Origin: Diaporthe sp. PMI_573 | Lineage: Eukaryota; Ascomycota; Sordariomycetes; Diaporthales; Diaporthaceae | Length of the DNA: 64,000 nt | NCBI GenBank assembly: GCA_021399435.1 | Contig: JAJTUP010000054.1 | Location: forward strand, 1 to 64,000 | Reading direction: 5' to 3' | Shown: one piece after another, positions 21,250 to 33,100 of the stretch | Layout: each line of letters starts with the position of its first letter | Numbering within the stretch: position 1 is the stretch's first letter | Notes under the pieces: model-generated | Told to the model about the DNA's origin: nothing | Seen by the model: only the letters and a program-made list of their open reading frames with translations | Database searches by the model: none | Made by a program: the position numbers and the translations under genes

Positions 21250-21715
21250 GCGAAAATACGCAAACCAGAAAAGAATTGAGGGACCAATCTTCAAGGAGGG
21301 AGATAAAGTCTACCTTCTCCGACGAAACATCAAAACCAAACGACCCAGCGACAAGCTCGACCACAAGAAAATCGGACCTTTCAAGATTTCACGGAAACTT
21401 TCGGACACCAACTACGAACTTTCATTACCTCAAGGAATGAGGCAACACCTAGTCTTTCATATTTCACTCTTGGAACCAGCACCACAGAACGCAAGACTCG
21501 AGACACAAATTGAGACCATCGACGAATACAACAAAGAATACGAAGTGGAAGACATCATCGATTCACGACAACATCAAGGAACAATGGAGTACCTTGTCAA
21601 GTGGAAGAAATACGACGCAAACGAAAACACATGGGAACCAATCAACCACCATTTGTCTAAACACATTCGCTGTGGCCAGCTTGAGAAGGCACAAGGATTC
21701 GTTTTGAGTTCCTGA
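21250..21715 (+). mobile_element. Ty3/Gypsy fragment: integrase C-terminus with chromodomain
   Basis: One frame reads RIEGPIFKEGDKVYLLRRNI, then DHKKIGPFKISRKL and QHLVFHISLLEPAP, the conserved end of Gypsy integrases. A chromodomain follows: YEVEDIIDSRQHQGTMEYLV and KWKKYDANENTWEPINH, with its aromatic residues present. The stop is at 21715. Chromodomain-bearing Gypsy elements (chromoviruses) are common in fungi. Nothing upstream (reverse transcriptase, core integrase) is present, and no LTR could be defined after the stop. Confidence 0.8.
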
Positions 21716-22005
21716 GAGAAATTGTATAAAATTAGAACTCCATTGTGATAATCGGGGTAACAAAAATTTGTTATAGAAGTTGAGAGATACTGTAAATTCG
21801 ATGGAAAGACTTAGTAACATTATTGCAAGCGCTTTGAGAGCCCACGATTTTAAATTATAAGGATGCTGCTACTGAGCATGTTTAGACTCCCTTGGGACCT
21901 GGTGGCGTTGATGCTTAACTAATTCTCTGTCTATTAACTTTCAGAACCATCAACGAATTAAAAACACTGCGTTCTGGCCATGATGATTACCATGAGGACC
22001 ACCTG
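21716..22005. other. No gene seen
   Basis: AT-rich sequence between the two retrotransposon fragments; it may include part of a Gypsy LTR, but no second copy is available to test this. Confidence 0.3.
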
Positions 22006-22720
22006 CTAACTGTGTCTGTCATTTCCTACAGGGGCGCGTCTAGGCTTCTTTCCTTCTACTATTCTTTCGCCTTCTCGTTCTAGGATCTCCCTCGGTGCTC
22101 GACGGATTTGCCTCGTGATCTTGGCTAAGGCACAGGCTTCACATTCGACTGTTGTTGGTCCCTGGATGCGCACCCCCTGAGATGAAGAAACGAGGTGTTC
22201 AAGCGCGCTGGGGCCTGGGTGACCAAGACGGCCGTGCCAGAGGATGGCTTCGCCTGTGAGTGGTCTCCTTTTGGTGTAGGTAGTGTGTTTCTTCCTCCAT
22301 GTATTGAAGGCGCTTTGCACTTCGTGTGGTTGGTAGTCGATGACGTATTGGCCGTGGATGTCCCTGAGTTTGCACAGAGTTGACCTGTCACGTCGTTTCA
22401 AAGTTGTTGGAACGAGTTCGTTGTCCCAAAAGATGCCCTTCCTTCGAAGTTGCCTCAGAGAGACGAGTGTTGTCAGGAGACCTCAGCATTGTAGTGCTCC
22501 ACCAGGAAGTCGTGATCGGTGTTTAGCCACGTGGTGTAGTCTCCGATCTGATCATGGCTCGCAGAGAGCAGAGTTACGATATGCTCTGCTTACACGGTCC
22601 TTGATTATGGCGAACCGATTTTCCTTGATGTCTGAGACAGAGTATAGTTTCTCCCTGCAGCACGCGGCATCCCGTTTCGAAGCGCGCTGTCTCCTATTCG
22701 AGGCCTGACTGACTGGGCAA
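22006..22720 (-). pseudogene. Ty1/Copia fragment: GAG-pre-integrase region
   Basis: On the minus strand the frame has RRDRSTLCKLRDIHGQYVID, then ILWHGRLGHPGPSALEHLV and ECEACALAKITRQIRR. The H...H and C..C residues are the zinc motif that begins Copia integrases. Upstream on the same strand, in shifted frames up to about 22720, are WLNTDHDFLVEHYNAE and FWDNELVPTTL, which fit the protease to pre-integrase linker. Integrase core and reverse transcriptase are missing. This is a different, more decayed Copia family than the element at 56.8-63.2 kb. Confidence 0.7.
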
Positions 22721-25147
22721 GTGCTACGGATGCGAAATGAATATATGTTATAACACTACAATATCTTCAATATCGAAATTTCAAGTCTCAATTTGGCTTC
22801 TTGATGCAGTACTTGTTCGTAATTCTTATTTATACTATTAGGACGGCGTTGGAGCCCCACAAAGCGCAAATCGAGGATTGGCTCGAAAAATATCGCAAAA
22901 TAGAACTTAAACGTCAGAGGCGTTCCAAGAGATCCTTCAACAGGGCAGGAGCCGAAGAACAGGCGGGCAACTCGGGCCTGCACCACCCTCATGAGTGCCG
23001 CAACACAACAAGTTCTTCTCGTCAGATTGAATGAGAGGGAATGAGTGAGTCAGCCTCTGCTCGTTGGCTCCGCTCCGAGCGAGCTTTCCTGGACTTGCCA
23101 GAACGGTGACCCCAAGGACTCGTACAGTCTGTCTCGGAGACACTGAATAAATCCAGGGCCCTCGTGATTCTCCGTACTGATGTGTTTGGTGAGTTGCATA
23201 GTGAATGGTTTGGTTTGATAAATCATACCAATCGATACGGCACTTGGTCGAACCCGAGCATCTACGCTAATGCAAAGGTTTGAATTTTAATCATCCACAC
23301 TTGTACTACACCACAGCGCCCCGCGTCCGTTGAGGACCCCGGTCATATCTGAAGAGCCACCAGCGTGGGCTCTTACGATATGACGTCAGTGTCTGATCAT
23401 GAAAAATCGAGGGTAATGGGCATGTGCAATACTGTCGATATCAAGTCGCCGAAGTGGAAAAAAGAGCCGGGCACTACAGCATCGCCAGGACGAGCTGCTG
23501 GCTAAGACGCCACCGCATTGATGCTGTATGCTAACCCATCCCACATGTCAAAAGCTGTGACCGTCTGGATAAAGATGCAAAATGCACTGGCTATCCACGT
23601 TCCTGAACATGATATTTCATATCCGCTGCCCATACAGCCACTTAAGGACTGTGAGGCAAATTCATGTTTAGAGATTGATCAACCAATTGTAGTATTTCTT
23701 GTACGAATTGAGGCAAAGTGACAAGGTACTAAGTTTGAATTTCTGCTTGCCGTCCTTTTCTTTGTGGGAAGTGCGTGTGAGGAGGGTCAGGACTGTGAGT
23801 GCGGCGGCGAGGACTCCGAGTGTGGCTGCCAGTTTGAATACGAAGACGAAATGGACCACGACGAGTCGCAGAGATCATACGACGGATCGGATGCCGTACC
23901 CATCAAGATAGCTCTCGTGCACCAATTTTTGAGGCTGTTGAAGAGTTCACAAAAGGGTGCACAAGCAATGGCACATGAGATTATATTTTAAGTTATCGGG
24001 TGCGTAATCCTGAGCAGGCTCATATGGCACTCGCCGAACGCCGGAAGGGTAGAAGAACACATATTACATTTCGAGCCATATTTAAGGTATTGTGGTGTGA
24101 TAGATCCGGAGTCTCAGCACTGTTGAGTGAGCAAAGCAGATGTCGCTTGCATACCATGTAGGGTCCGACATTGCAACTTTATCATGTGCGCAGTGTGTGA
24201 TGATGAAAGTTTGCTCGCCACTGGTATCTGGGCACACCCTAGCTTCCATGCAGTGAAGGACAGGCGAGCTGCAAAACCTGGAAAGACTCGAAGATTCGAT
24301 TGTCCATCCTTGAATCGCATAATAATCCTATCATTTGAAATCCAATTATTTGAATTTTTACATTTTCCTAAAGAACGGACAAGTTTACAACTAAGCTTTC
24401 TGAACCAATAGGCGATTTTATTTTCTGCAAGAGCTATGCTTACTGTACCATCGCTTCGGCATTTGCGTTCTCATAGCTATATGATCCGCGATCATCCTGG
24501 ATACTACGCACCTGTGTCTCCGCTAAACGCAATTCAAGATAAAGGCCGGACGACAGAGGATTAGAGTGAGAAATGAGGATAAAGCGTTTGTAAACACTTT
24601 CGGCGTGCACACATCTCGAATTTGATGGGATCCCACACGAGTGTTGTCGCAAACCGGGGCATTCACCGAGCCACCGAAAAGCAGATCAGACGTTTCTGCA
24701 GGAGATCTATATGCTTAAGAATCCGCTCATCAATAGGGATGTTGTTTGAGATGCAGCGGAGCGGTTAATATATGTGACAAAAATAGGCCCGAAGCCTGAA
24801 TTTGGACAAGGTGCGAGAACGTGACAGTGCCAGTTTCAGTGGCTTGTCTATGGCTTCTCAGGCTGGATTCAGGGCCTGCGTCTGAGGATCGGCAAACCAT
24901 TCACCGTTTTGGCAATCTCTTGCTGGTGAATCTGGTGGATTGGAAGCAGTAGCATTTGATAGACAACTGTTCACGTTATTCCTTATTCCTTGTAGAAGAT
25001 TGCTGGGGAGTAAGTAGAAGGAGCTAGGCAGTGTGGGGCCTATAACATCCGAATACGCTGGTTTACATTCCGTTGCGCCTCTCCTGCCTGGATAGATTTG
25101 TGGTCTTTTTAACGCGCAGTACTTCTCCGGCGTTGAGAGAACAAGCC
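22721..25147. other. Long non-coding stretch, no supported gene
   Basis: Short frames only. At about 23343-23385 an imperfect hairpin pairs gtcatatc-gaagagcc with ggctctta-gatatgac. A frame at 23740-23990 is Cys/Glu/Asp-rich, and the opposite strand there could encode one hydrophobic helix (FKLAATLGVLAAALTVLTLL). I see no family and call no gene. Confidence 0.3.
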
Positions 25148-25462
25148 ATGCTGGAAATGGAGAAGGCGTCGCCGATGCCAGGGCAAGATGGGTATCTCGC
25201 GCAGTGTGTGGCACCACCTCACTGGCTGTCCACTCAGAAAGCCTATGAGGAGATGCTTTTCCGCGCCGCTACCTTGTACATCAACACGCTGGATGATAAT
25301 GATCATGGATGTTGGGAGGATGGCGATGTCATGCAGGTGGTCAGCTACAAATATCCTGGAATTTGTGAGGAGCACATGACAATGGCCCTTCATCATGCGC
25401 ACATACAGCACTATGGTCGCTTATTTGGCCATGCGCACAACCCAAGACCTGGGTCTAGCTAA
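25148..25462 (+). CDS. Hypothetical small protein, about 104 aa
   Basis: An ATG at 25148 opens a frame with normal composition (WLSTQKAYEEMLFRAATLYI, NDHGCWEDGDVMQVVSYKYP, HAHIQHYGRLFGHAHN). No signal peptide, helix or known domain is visible. The frame is open a little upstream of the ATG, so it could be an exon of a lost gene. Confidence 0.25.
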   Translation: MLEMEKASPMPGQDGYLAQCVAPPHWLSTQKAYEEMLFRAATLYINTLDDNDHGCWEDGDVMQVVSYKYPGICEEHMTMALHHAHIQHYGRLFGHAHNPRPGSS

Positions 25463-26092
25463 ACCGACGCGGGTCCAGGCCGCAAGAGAAGAGAGCAGTA
25501 GGCCTGGGTTGTTAGACTAGTGGCTTTAATTATATGTAAATTGATAGGTCATTCCAACTCGCAGTAGCCATCAGATCTGAGTTCAGCCATGGCTTGGCGC
25601 AAGGCCTAGGTCGTATCCTGTAGTGTTGTTTTCTGCTCGGACAAGCTTTGAGCGAGTGTGGGACCAGGCAGAAGGCCTGGTGGAATGTCGAATGGCGTTT
25701 AATATTAAGGTCTGGAAATGCGGGTAAGATGGTGCTTTGTACCCTGCGTTTAGTAAATATAGAAGCGGACGAGTCTGAATTGAGATATTGACAGCGTTGT
25801 GGATTTATGGGATAGATTACATCCAATGGGTAGTATGTACTTTGCGATGGCAGCAATGAATAAAGTGACGCATGCAAATCTTTTATCATTTGAGAGACGG
25901 GAAAGGTCCATCATTTAAGTACCTCAGGAGGACAAAGCAACAGGACTTCTTGGAGGCTTACTTCCGGAGAGAGAATGTTGGTAACACGGATAAAATAGTG
26001 CAGGCTCTGTTGGACAGGAATTCCATAGCACATAACGAAAGTCTTGTTTGAGAAACAAATGGACATTTCAGCGAGACAGCGGGGTTTAAATA
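25463..26092. other. Intergenic, no gene seen
   Basis: Only a minus-strand frame at 25530-25889 without recognisable motifs. Confidence 0.3.
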
Positions 26093-26289
26093 TGAATGCG
26101 GATATTCGCGTACCCTAAATCGGATGCCGCGTACCTTTTTCTGACTAATCATGCTGGCCCCTGTGCCTGAATTAAAAAACACTATGGGTTCGCCATACAA
26201 ATAATTAACGTGACTACACCGACTAACATGCCGCTGTATGCCACTATTCCCACATACTCAAGGGCACCAAATAAGCACTATTAGACCCA

Positions 26290-26358
26290 AACGTTGCCCA
26301 CGATGCCCACAATGCCCACGATGCCCACGATGCCCACGATGCCCATGTCGTTGCCCAC
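26290..26358. repeat. 9-bp minisatellite (tgcccacga)n
   Basis: About seven units of tgcccacga with small changes (tgcccacaa, tgcccatgtc) in a row, inside the TIR element just downstream of the decayed gene. Confidence 0.75.
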
Positions 26359-26367
26359 GTGACCTAG

Positions 26368-26687
26368 CTAGTCGAATAGTAAGTTAATAAAGCCGGGCAT
26401 CACGGCGACGATCTCGTCCTGTGTTTCCTTGGCGCCCTCGCCGCCCTTGCCGCCCTCGTCGCCGTCGATATCGCCAGCCGTTAGGTCTATACATGGCAGC
26501 TGGTTGACAGTCTTCCGTGCCCCCGTCCGCTGCCTCTTAGCCGCTGGCCGTGAGCTTGAGGGTGTAGCTGCCGGCGACGCCGTGCCTTTGGCTCTTCGCT
26601 TTTGAGGCTGGCGGTTTCTTTGCTTCGTGAGCCCGACTACTAGCCGCTGGTCTCGCCGGACGGCTTCTCGCCGGGCACCGCTGCCAT
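26368..26687 (-). pseudogene. Basic/acidic nuclear-type protein carried by the TIR element, frameshifted
   Basis: From an ATG at 26687 the minus strand reads AAVPGEKPSGETSG and then stops. The sense continues in other frames as Ala/Ser/Lys-rich sequence, AAKRQRTGARKTVNQL, then PCIDLTAGDIDGDEGGKGGE and AVMPGFINLLFD at the stop (26368). KRQRTGARK resembles a nuclear signal, and CIDLTAGD beside acidic residues resembles a SUMO-interacting motif. The GC content is far above the AT-rich surroundings. I do not know the family. It may be a captured host gene piece or an element-specific accessory gene. Confidence 0.4.
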
Positions 26688-26952
26688 GGGTGTCCTCTTG
26701 GTATGTCTTTAGTTCTCAATTAATCGATTCCACGAAGTATTTAATCAATATCACGAAGCGTTGATGGTGGGTGGGTGGTTAAATGTTGGTGGGTTGAGGA
26801 GGTTTAGCAGAGCATATGGTTGAGGCTGCAAAACGCACTATGTTGACCGGTGGCGTGTGGTGAAATGGGAGGCTCTGATTGGCTGCAGCCCTGCTTAGTA
26901 AACAAAAGGTACGCGGCATCCGATTTAGGGTACGCGAATATCCGCATTCATA

Positions 26953-28116
26953 ATTATAGGTGATATGGTCCTGGCCTCTTGGCAGCGGAGACTGCGGGGT
27001 ATTCTCCATAATTGTGGCAATGAGATTCCTTAAGAGGCAGGTCCAAGCAGTGATGACAGCTGTGGTGCCTGTTGGCATAGTGTGGTGTCAGATAATTGGC
27101 TCCACAGGGATCATTACCTCGGCCTATTTTTAGCGTTACCGGTATGACCTGGTATACCGGTAATACCATGGTATTGAGATTTCCTCAAACCATACCAAGT
27201 CTTGGCGGTATATACCATACCAATACCAACTCATACCGGACCATTCCGATCACTGGTTGAGAGGGCAACCTATTGATCTTTGTCAGATGTGACGGGCATT
27301 TGACAAATGTGTGCCTGAGGCATCATTATGCCCATCACGACAAAACCAGCCCCTGAACGGGCGGGGTCGCACCAGAGAACCTAGACAAGACATCATCACA
27401 ATACACACAGTGACCACCCCATCAATTGGACCCTAATTACACGTCCCATATACCTAAAAGGGTGATAATCTGACAATCTTAATCATTCGGTCAAGGCTAT
27501 CCAGTGGCGTTGCCACTGTTAAGACTTTATTTAATATTAATGGTCCGAGGAGTAATTCTCTCGGTCACCGAATAAGAGAAATTCCGACACTACACAGGAA
27601 GCATGCACGCAATGACAGCCTGGGCGATATTGTATACCCTTGAGAATCGTGCCATCGTGCCGCCGAAGCACGCCCCAGTCAATTGGGAACGAGAGAGAGT
27701 GTGGAGGGCAGGTAGATCGATGGAGAGGTTGCTCTACATCTGACGTTTGCTCGGTCGACAATAGCAGCTCGTTTAGGTCAGTAGATTGCCTTGAAGAAGA
27801 AATCGTAGATAAGTTTCGAGTACTTGATGGCCGACTTGGGCCCCAGAACGCGTGTAGCGACATAATAACGCGTCGATTCGACGGGTTGTTGATAGACATT
27901 TGATGGAGAAAGAGTAGGATTTTATTTCGCCAGGGGGACACGCCTCATAGGGCCATTGCGCTAAGCTGTTCACGTTTCGTACAGTGCGATTTACGTCGAT
28001 TCTGGTGGGTTTACAGTTTGCGCAGCTTAGATAATTAGTTCTAAGCGATGTAATTGGCTAATTAGCGATATCTAGGGTATCCTCTCCTAGACTCCCTACA
28101 TAAGTAATTATTGGCA
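26953..28116. other. Non-coding, with ggtatacc/accatacc-rich block
   Basis: At about 27130-27245 the sequence is crowded with taccggtat, ggtatacc, accatacc and ataccgg words in both directions, resembling the subterminal array of a DNA transposon without its transposase. Around 27501 there is a small palindrome (cagtggcgttgccactg). A minus-strand frame at 27537-27941 shows no recognisable motif. Confidence 0.35.
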
Positions 28117-28245
28117 TCAAGTACTTGACAACTTGACACTCCTTTAACTTGATTGATTGACGACAACTCTTCAACTTGACTTGAGAACTTGACTTGACGA
28201 GAAGTCGAACTTGATTGAGAATTGTCAAGTTCGAGCTTGATTGTT
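28117..28245. repeat. Orphan aacttgac/gtcaagtt repeat array
   Basis: At least eight copies of acttga(c/t) words, mostly in one direction with a reverse copy near 28223. The density and length resemble hAT subterminal arrays elsewhere in this window, but no transposase lies beside it. Confidence 0.5.
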
Positions 28246-29039
28246 AGCCACATTGCGAGTGGATCCACTACGTGGATTGGGTGGAGTGGCTTTCAACCCT
28301 GTCCGTGGGACCGGGCCATAGAAGCAGAGACGTCAGTGAACATGCCCACGCTGGCCCCGTATTACTATCTCTGCTTGGGGGAAACGTGCGTCTGGGAAAG
28401 TACCCTTTTGACTTGGCAAACAAATTGATGGCATGCGGACAACTGTATTCAAGATGCTAGCACTCGTGGACGCAAGGAAGGTGGTCTTATGATATGATAG
28501 GGTCTATAAACTGAATGGGTTCCATAGAAAACGATACGCTTTGGGCCGTGCCCTCCATACCAGATTTTTAGACTTGTTAGTAAGCAGTGGTCTTCTAAGG
28601 CTGCTTCAAGCCCGCCAAACGACGTGGCCTGATCTGGTCCTGTCTTGGAAACATGCACAGTCAGACGATTCGCTTCTTCGAAGCTTCACAGAATTGAAAA
28701 TTAACAGCTGCACCTTACATTATATTTCTTGTCATCTCTCCTCAGTTCAGTCGATTTGTTGACAATGAGGAAGTTCGCGTGAGAAAGGCGACGTTGCAAA
28801 ATAGAAGGAACCGGCTTTTCTGATATAGATCGGGGTTCAGGATTACCTCCCCATCGGGATCGGATCGGCTGTTACCAGGGAATGCAGCCTCTGTCTTTTG
28901 AACCTGTATATATAGAAGAAATATCTGACGGTATGGCTGTATTCTATCAGCTGGGGGCGCGGATGGATTCGATGATGGATTCCCCGAGTCAGCTGTGTCA
29001 GACATGAATGCGCTCGCTAGATCCAGCCAGTGATCGGAA
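28246..29039. other. No supported gene
   Basis: Short frames only, on both strands; nothing recognised. Confidence 0.3.
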
Positions 29040-29150
29040 TGGTCTGGTCTGTCTTGGTCTCGGTCTGGTCTAGACCGCCAAGACTTGGTCTGGTCTGGCG
29101 ATTTCTCGAGACCATGGTCCGACCGGTCCGACCGGTCCGACCATTAACTG
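29040..29150. repeat. Orphan ggtctggtc / ggtccgacc repeat array
   Basis: ggtctggtct words repeat from 29040 to 29100, followed by ggtccgaccggtccgaccgg-type tandem units (about 29117-29145). The two halves are partly complementary. This again looks like a DNA transposon end or a MITE. A short aaggat tandem follows at about 29205-29227. Confidence 0.5.
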
Positions 29151-29314
29151 CTATAAATAGATCGGGGTGGCTGAATCTTAGCCTAATGCAGTTAGAATAT
29201 TCACGGATAAGGATAAGGATAAGGATAATGGCTAGGAATGAACCCCTGAGAACAGCTGTTTTACACTCACATAAAACAATCGAGTCCAAAACAACCTGCT
29301 TGTATGCTATTATT

Positions 29315-29668
29315 ATGGAGTCTTCAACGTCTCTTACACCATCTCCTGTCCCTACGCCGTTGGGAGCAGTGTGCCTCTGCTCCCGGAGCACACGGCGGCG
29401 CCTACTGACCCCTGTGACGAGGCGATTCACGAACAATGCCTCGCTCAACAGCGGTTCCAGGGGTGTCTACTCGATCGACCGGCGGTCTGCCCGGGCCAGG
29501 GACATGCACAAGTCTCTCATGTCCGAGGCTGAGTCGATGGCCTACACCACCATGAGCCCTCGCGACGTCAAGCCGCCGCCAATGACGATGGTAGAGCCGA
29601 GCCATGGCCTGTCGCAGAACCCTGTCTTCATGGGGCAGTATAATACCTCCTCGAGGCCGAACTCGTGA
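29315..29668 (+). pseudogene. GC-rich coding fragment, likely C-terminal tail of an unknown protein
   Basis: The frame from the ATG at 29315 becomes coding-like near 29395: TRRFTNNASLNSGSRGVYSI, DRRSARARDMHKSLMSEAES, PMTMVEPSHGLSQNPVFMGQ, ending at 29668. The third-position GC is high and the flanks are AT-rich. It looks like a polar cytoplasmic tail cut from a larger gene. No domain is recognised. Confidence 0.35.
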
Positions 29669-30106
29669 AAAATCCGCCACTCACTGTCATCCGCCACTCA
29701 CTGTCCAACCACGTTAGTGCCCCGGAACTGAAAGCGAAGCGAGAAGTGAAGGGGACTACTACCCCGGGAACCGACAGGGGTTGTTCCGACTACAAATCTG
29801 ACGCCAAGCCTTCCCGATTCGTTTTTACTGTAACGTGATCTCGGCTGATTTCGAAGCACGTGTTCGACTCGGATAAAATTTGTTCCTGCCACCCTTGCTT
29901 TGTGTTTCTTACCATTGCAAACAAACAAAATTGGCAGGTCTTGCCGCTATCTCCGCCCTTGTAAGCGACGTGATGTAATCGCTTCTGACTTCCATCTATG
30001 TCGCTGGATTCGGTCACCTGGTCAATGTCCACATACACCCATGCTCGCACCCTCAAATATACTTCCTGCCACCATTGCTCACTGCTGACTTCTACGTCTT
30101 GCGGAA
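29669..30106. other. Upstream region of the Helitron
   Basis: No gene. The 5' end of the Helitron (a TC terminus) should lie here, but one copy is not enough to place it. Confidence 0.3.
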
Positions 30107-33100
30107 ATGTTCACTCCTGCCACTGTTTGCACCAGTTGTCTCCGGGAATGGACTGATTCTCGGTATCGTACATGCGATAGATGTCGGTCTCGAACACGAC
30201 CCTACCACTGGATTCGACGGCAACCTAACGTTCCTGAGAACACCATCCCTTCAATTCTTCCACCCAACTTCGATCCGTTTCACAATTCTATAAACCTGAC
30301 GCCTCTAACGGGAGGTCCTTTATCAGGGAATCCTCCGCCGAACTGTGTGAAACTTGCTGTGGGCTTGTTAGAAGATGAATTCGATCTGCGAGAGGTGGCT
30401 TCGCGAGAATTTCCACCAGAAATCTCTTCCTCCCATATTCGGTCTTCTATCAGCCTATACGAAGATGAGATGTTAGCTGCGTCCCAAAGATCAATATGCT
30501 GTTCGTGCGGCAAGTTTTTCACAGGATATGTATATCAAATTGACGATCACGATCATTTCATCCAAACCCACCAAACGAGCTTGGATCGATGTGGCCATCC
30601 CGAAGATTCTTGGGATTTCTGTAGTCAATGCTATACAGCTATTAGACGCAGCAGCATTCCCAAATTTTCGGCGGAAAACTTCGTCAACGTCTCAATGTGC
30701 CAGCATTATCCATCGGCATTGGAAGACCTTACGCCCGCCGAGGAATGCCTTATCGCGAAATGCCACCCTGTTGGTACGATCCTCAAATTGCGACCTGGTG
30801 ACCATGCCTCTCCAACAAACTACAATGCGTTGCGAGGCCACATGATTGTCATTCCGCAAGACCCTGGACCCCTCCTTCAGATCCTCCCAAGCCCTGAACT
30901 GAGGTTAGACAATCTATTCAAGGTCTTCTGGCTTGGTAAACACCCACCTACCAATCAGGATCTAAAACCGTTCTTACGCGTTCGAAAGGACAAAGTTCTG
31001 ACGGCGTTGCATTATCTTGTCCAGCACAACCATCTTTATCACGATATCACAATCAACCATACGATGACAGACGCCTGGCCTTCCGACTTTATCCCGCCTG
31101 AAATCGCTGATAGCATCATTCATCTTGAGGATCCGGATCATCACGAACGCGAAGGATATACTGTTAGCCTTCAAACTGGGAACTATGAAAATGACTTCCA
31201 GGCGGCTCAAGATGAGGCATTTCTTCCCAATGACAATGATCCGTTCGTGACCGGCTCAGTCTACGCGGATGTCAATGGAGAACGGACGGATTCTAACCTT
31301 CGGTTGATTGATGCCTTGTTAGGAGTGGTAACAGGCAACACGCGTTGGGTGGATGAAACAGATCAAGCTGCAGATAGTTCGCATGAGCCCGAGCACGAGC
31401 ATAGACAAAGAGATTTGCCAACAATCTCTTATGCTATTCACAGCCAGGCTACACTGATGAGTAGCTGGGAAGATCCCCATTATTTCACTGGCGCTTTCCC
31501 GACATTGTTTCCCAACGGCCTCGGTGGCCACCAAGATCAGAGGCCAGTACCAGTGTCACTTAATACTTTTGCACAGTGGGCATTAAGCCACCATAGCAGA
31601 AGGTTAGAGTCTCCGAAACTATGATGTTATTTATACTAACCTTCGCAGGTTTGCTCGCCATAAGACATTCATGTACCTTCTCTACGACGTGATACAGCTG
31701 CGCCGATCATCTCTCGGAAACGCTATGCTTGTTAAACGCCAAAACTGGAGATCTGTTAGGGATGATATCGCCTCTTTGACTGTCGATCAGTTGCAGACTG
31801 CCGCAACAGCAGTTTCCAATGGACAACCCATTAAGGACCCCGCAGTCCGTAGACTTCAGCAAGGCCTTACAACAATTGGCATGCGAGTACCTGAATCATT
31901 CTCCCAAAAGCTGATGATGCGGACTGAAATTAAAGGACTTATTGTACGGGGTGCCGAACCGGCAATTTGGGCGACGATCAATCCTTCCGATTTACGGAAC
32001 CCTCTCGTTCTAATCTTGGCAGGAATCGAAATTCCTGCCGATGCCGTCCCTGCAGCGACCGCGGCTATTCGTCATACAGCAGCAACGTCAAACCCAGTGG
32101 CAGTTGCCCAATTCTTCAATCACGTTTGTAAAGCCATCTTTGATGGTCTCATCCAGTCTGGCACAGGACGTATTGGAATCCTTGGGCAAGCGGCAAATCA
32201 CTACGGCGTTGTTGAGACAAACGGTCGTGGCATGCTACATCTTCATGTCTTGATATGGCTTACGGGCAATCTTGCCTTCAGCACTCTGCGGGAACGGCTT
32301 GTACAAGATGGGGCCTTTGCTCAACGGGTGATACGGTATCTTGAATCTATCATTGTTCACAGCATAAACTCGGAGAATGATAGCATTCCGGAATCAGGGC
32401 CCGCAAATACGCCACCTTCTTCTAAGGATCCGGGTTCTGATAACGAATTCCGTCAAAGGCTCACGGCTGATAGCAATGCAGTTGCTGGCAAAAGTCAAAT
32501 CCATTCCTCGAACCACACCGCTACCTGTTTCAAGTATCGTCAAAGGGGGCGAGGGAAGGATGCTTGCAGATTTGGTATGCCACGGGACCTTCGGCCGCAT
32601 TCTGAAGTGGACGAGCTAGGTGTGGTCCATCTCGCTCGAAACCATGGTTGGGTCAATCCATGGAATCCAGCAATCGCCAGTTGCATCCGATCAAATCACG
32701 ATATCTCCTGGATCCCAACCACTACCAAGTGCCTGGCTCTCATCTACTACCTTACAAATTATGCGACGAAGGATGACGTTTCCCCACACCAAATGCTAGT
32801 AAAGGCTGCATTGCTGAAACAAAGCATGGATAAGGCAAAGGCCACTCAGACACCAGATGCTGCCGACATGCGATTTCGGAAAATGGATATGGACCAATTT
32901 GCTCTTCGCTGCTTCAACACTCTGTCTCACGACCGCGAGATTAGCGGTGTACAGATCGCCAACTCCTTGCTTCAGCTACCGACATATTACACAAGGAATT
33001 ACAACTTTGTCCAAGTCAATCTCTGGTGGCTAAGGCGATATGTACGCACCGCCATTGAGTCTACCGGATCACTGTTCGATGGCTCTCCCGAGTTCACAGG

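Larger units (their letters stand above)
26093..26950. mobile_element. TIR element of about 0.86 kb with 49-bp perfect ends and TA flanks
   Basis: The left arm (26091-26139, including the TA) and the right arm (26904-26952) are exact reverse complements over 49 bases, starting tatgaatgcggatattcgcg. Weaker matching continues inside. TA stands at both outer edges, as expected for a Tc1/mariner/pogo-type insertion. The interior holds a 9-bp minisatellite and a decayed gene, not a transposase, so the element is non-autonomous. A third, diverged copy of the end lies at 10288-10334. Confidence 0.75.

Noticed and set aside
23668..23990. Membrane or Cys-rich small protein
   Set aside because: Frames on both strands are equally open, and there is no start context or family; composition alone is not enough.
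26290..26358. CRISPR-like array
   Set aside because: The units are directly adjacent 9-bp repeats without spacers, and the genome is fungal; this is a minisatellite.
28117..29150. CRISPR or origin-like direct repeats
   Set aside because: Words are short, irregular and in both directions, as in DNA transposon ends.
29402..29680. Minus-strand frame over the GC-rich fragment
   Set aside because: It is a shadow caused by high third-position GC; the plus frame has the more protein-like composition.
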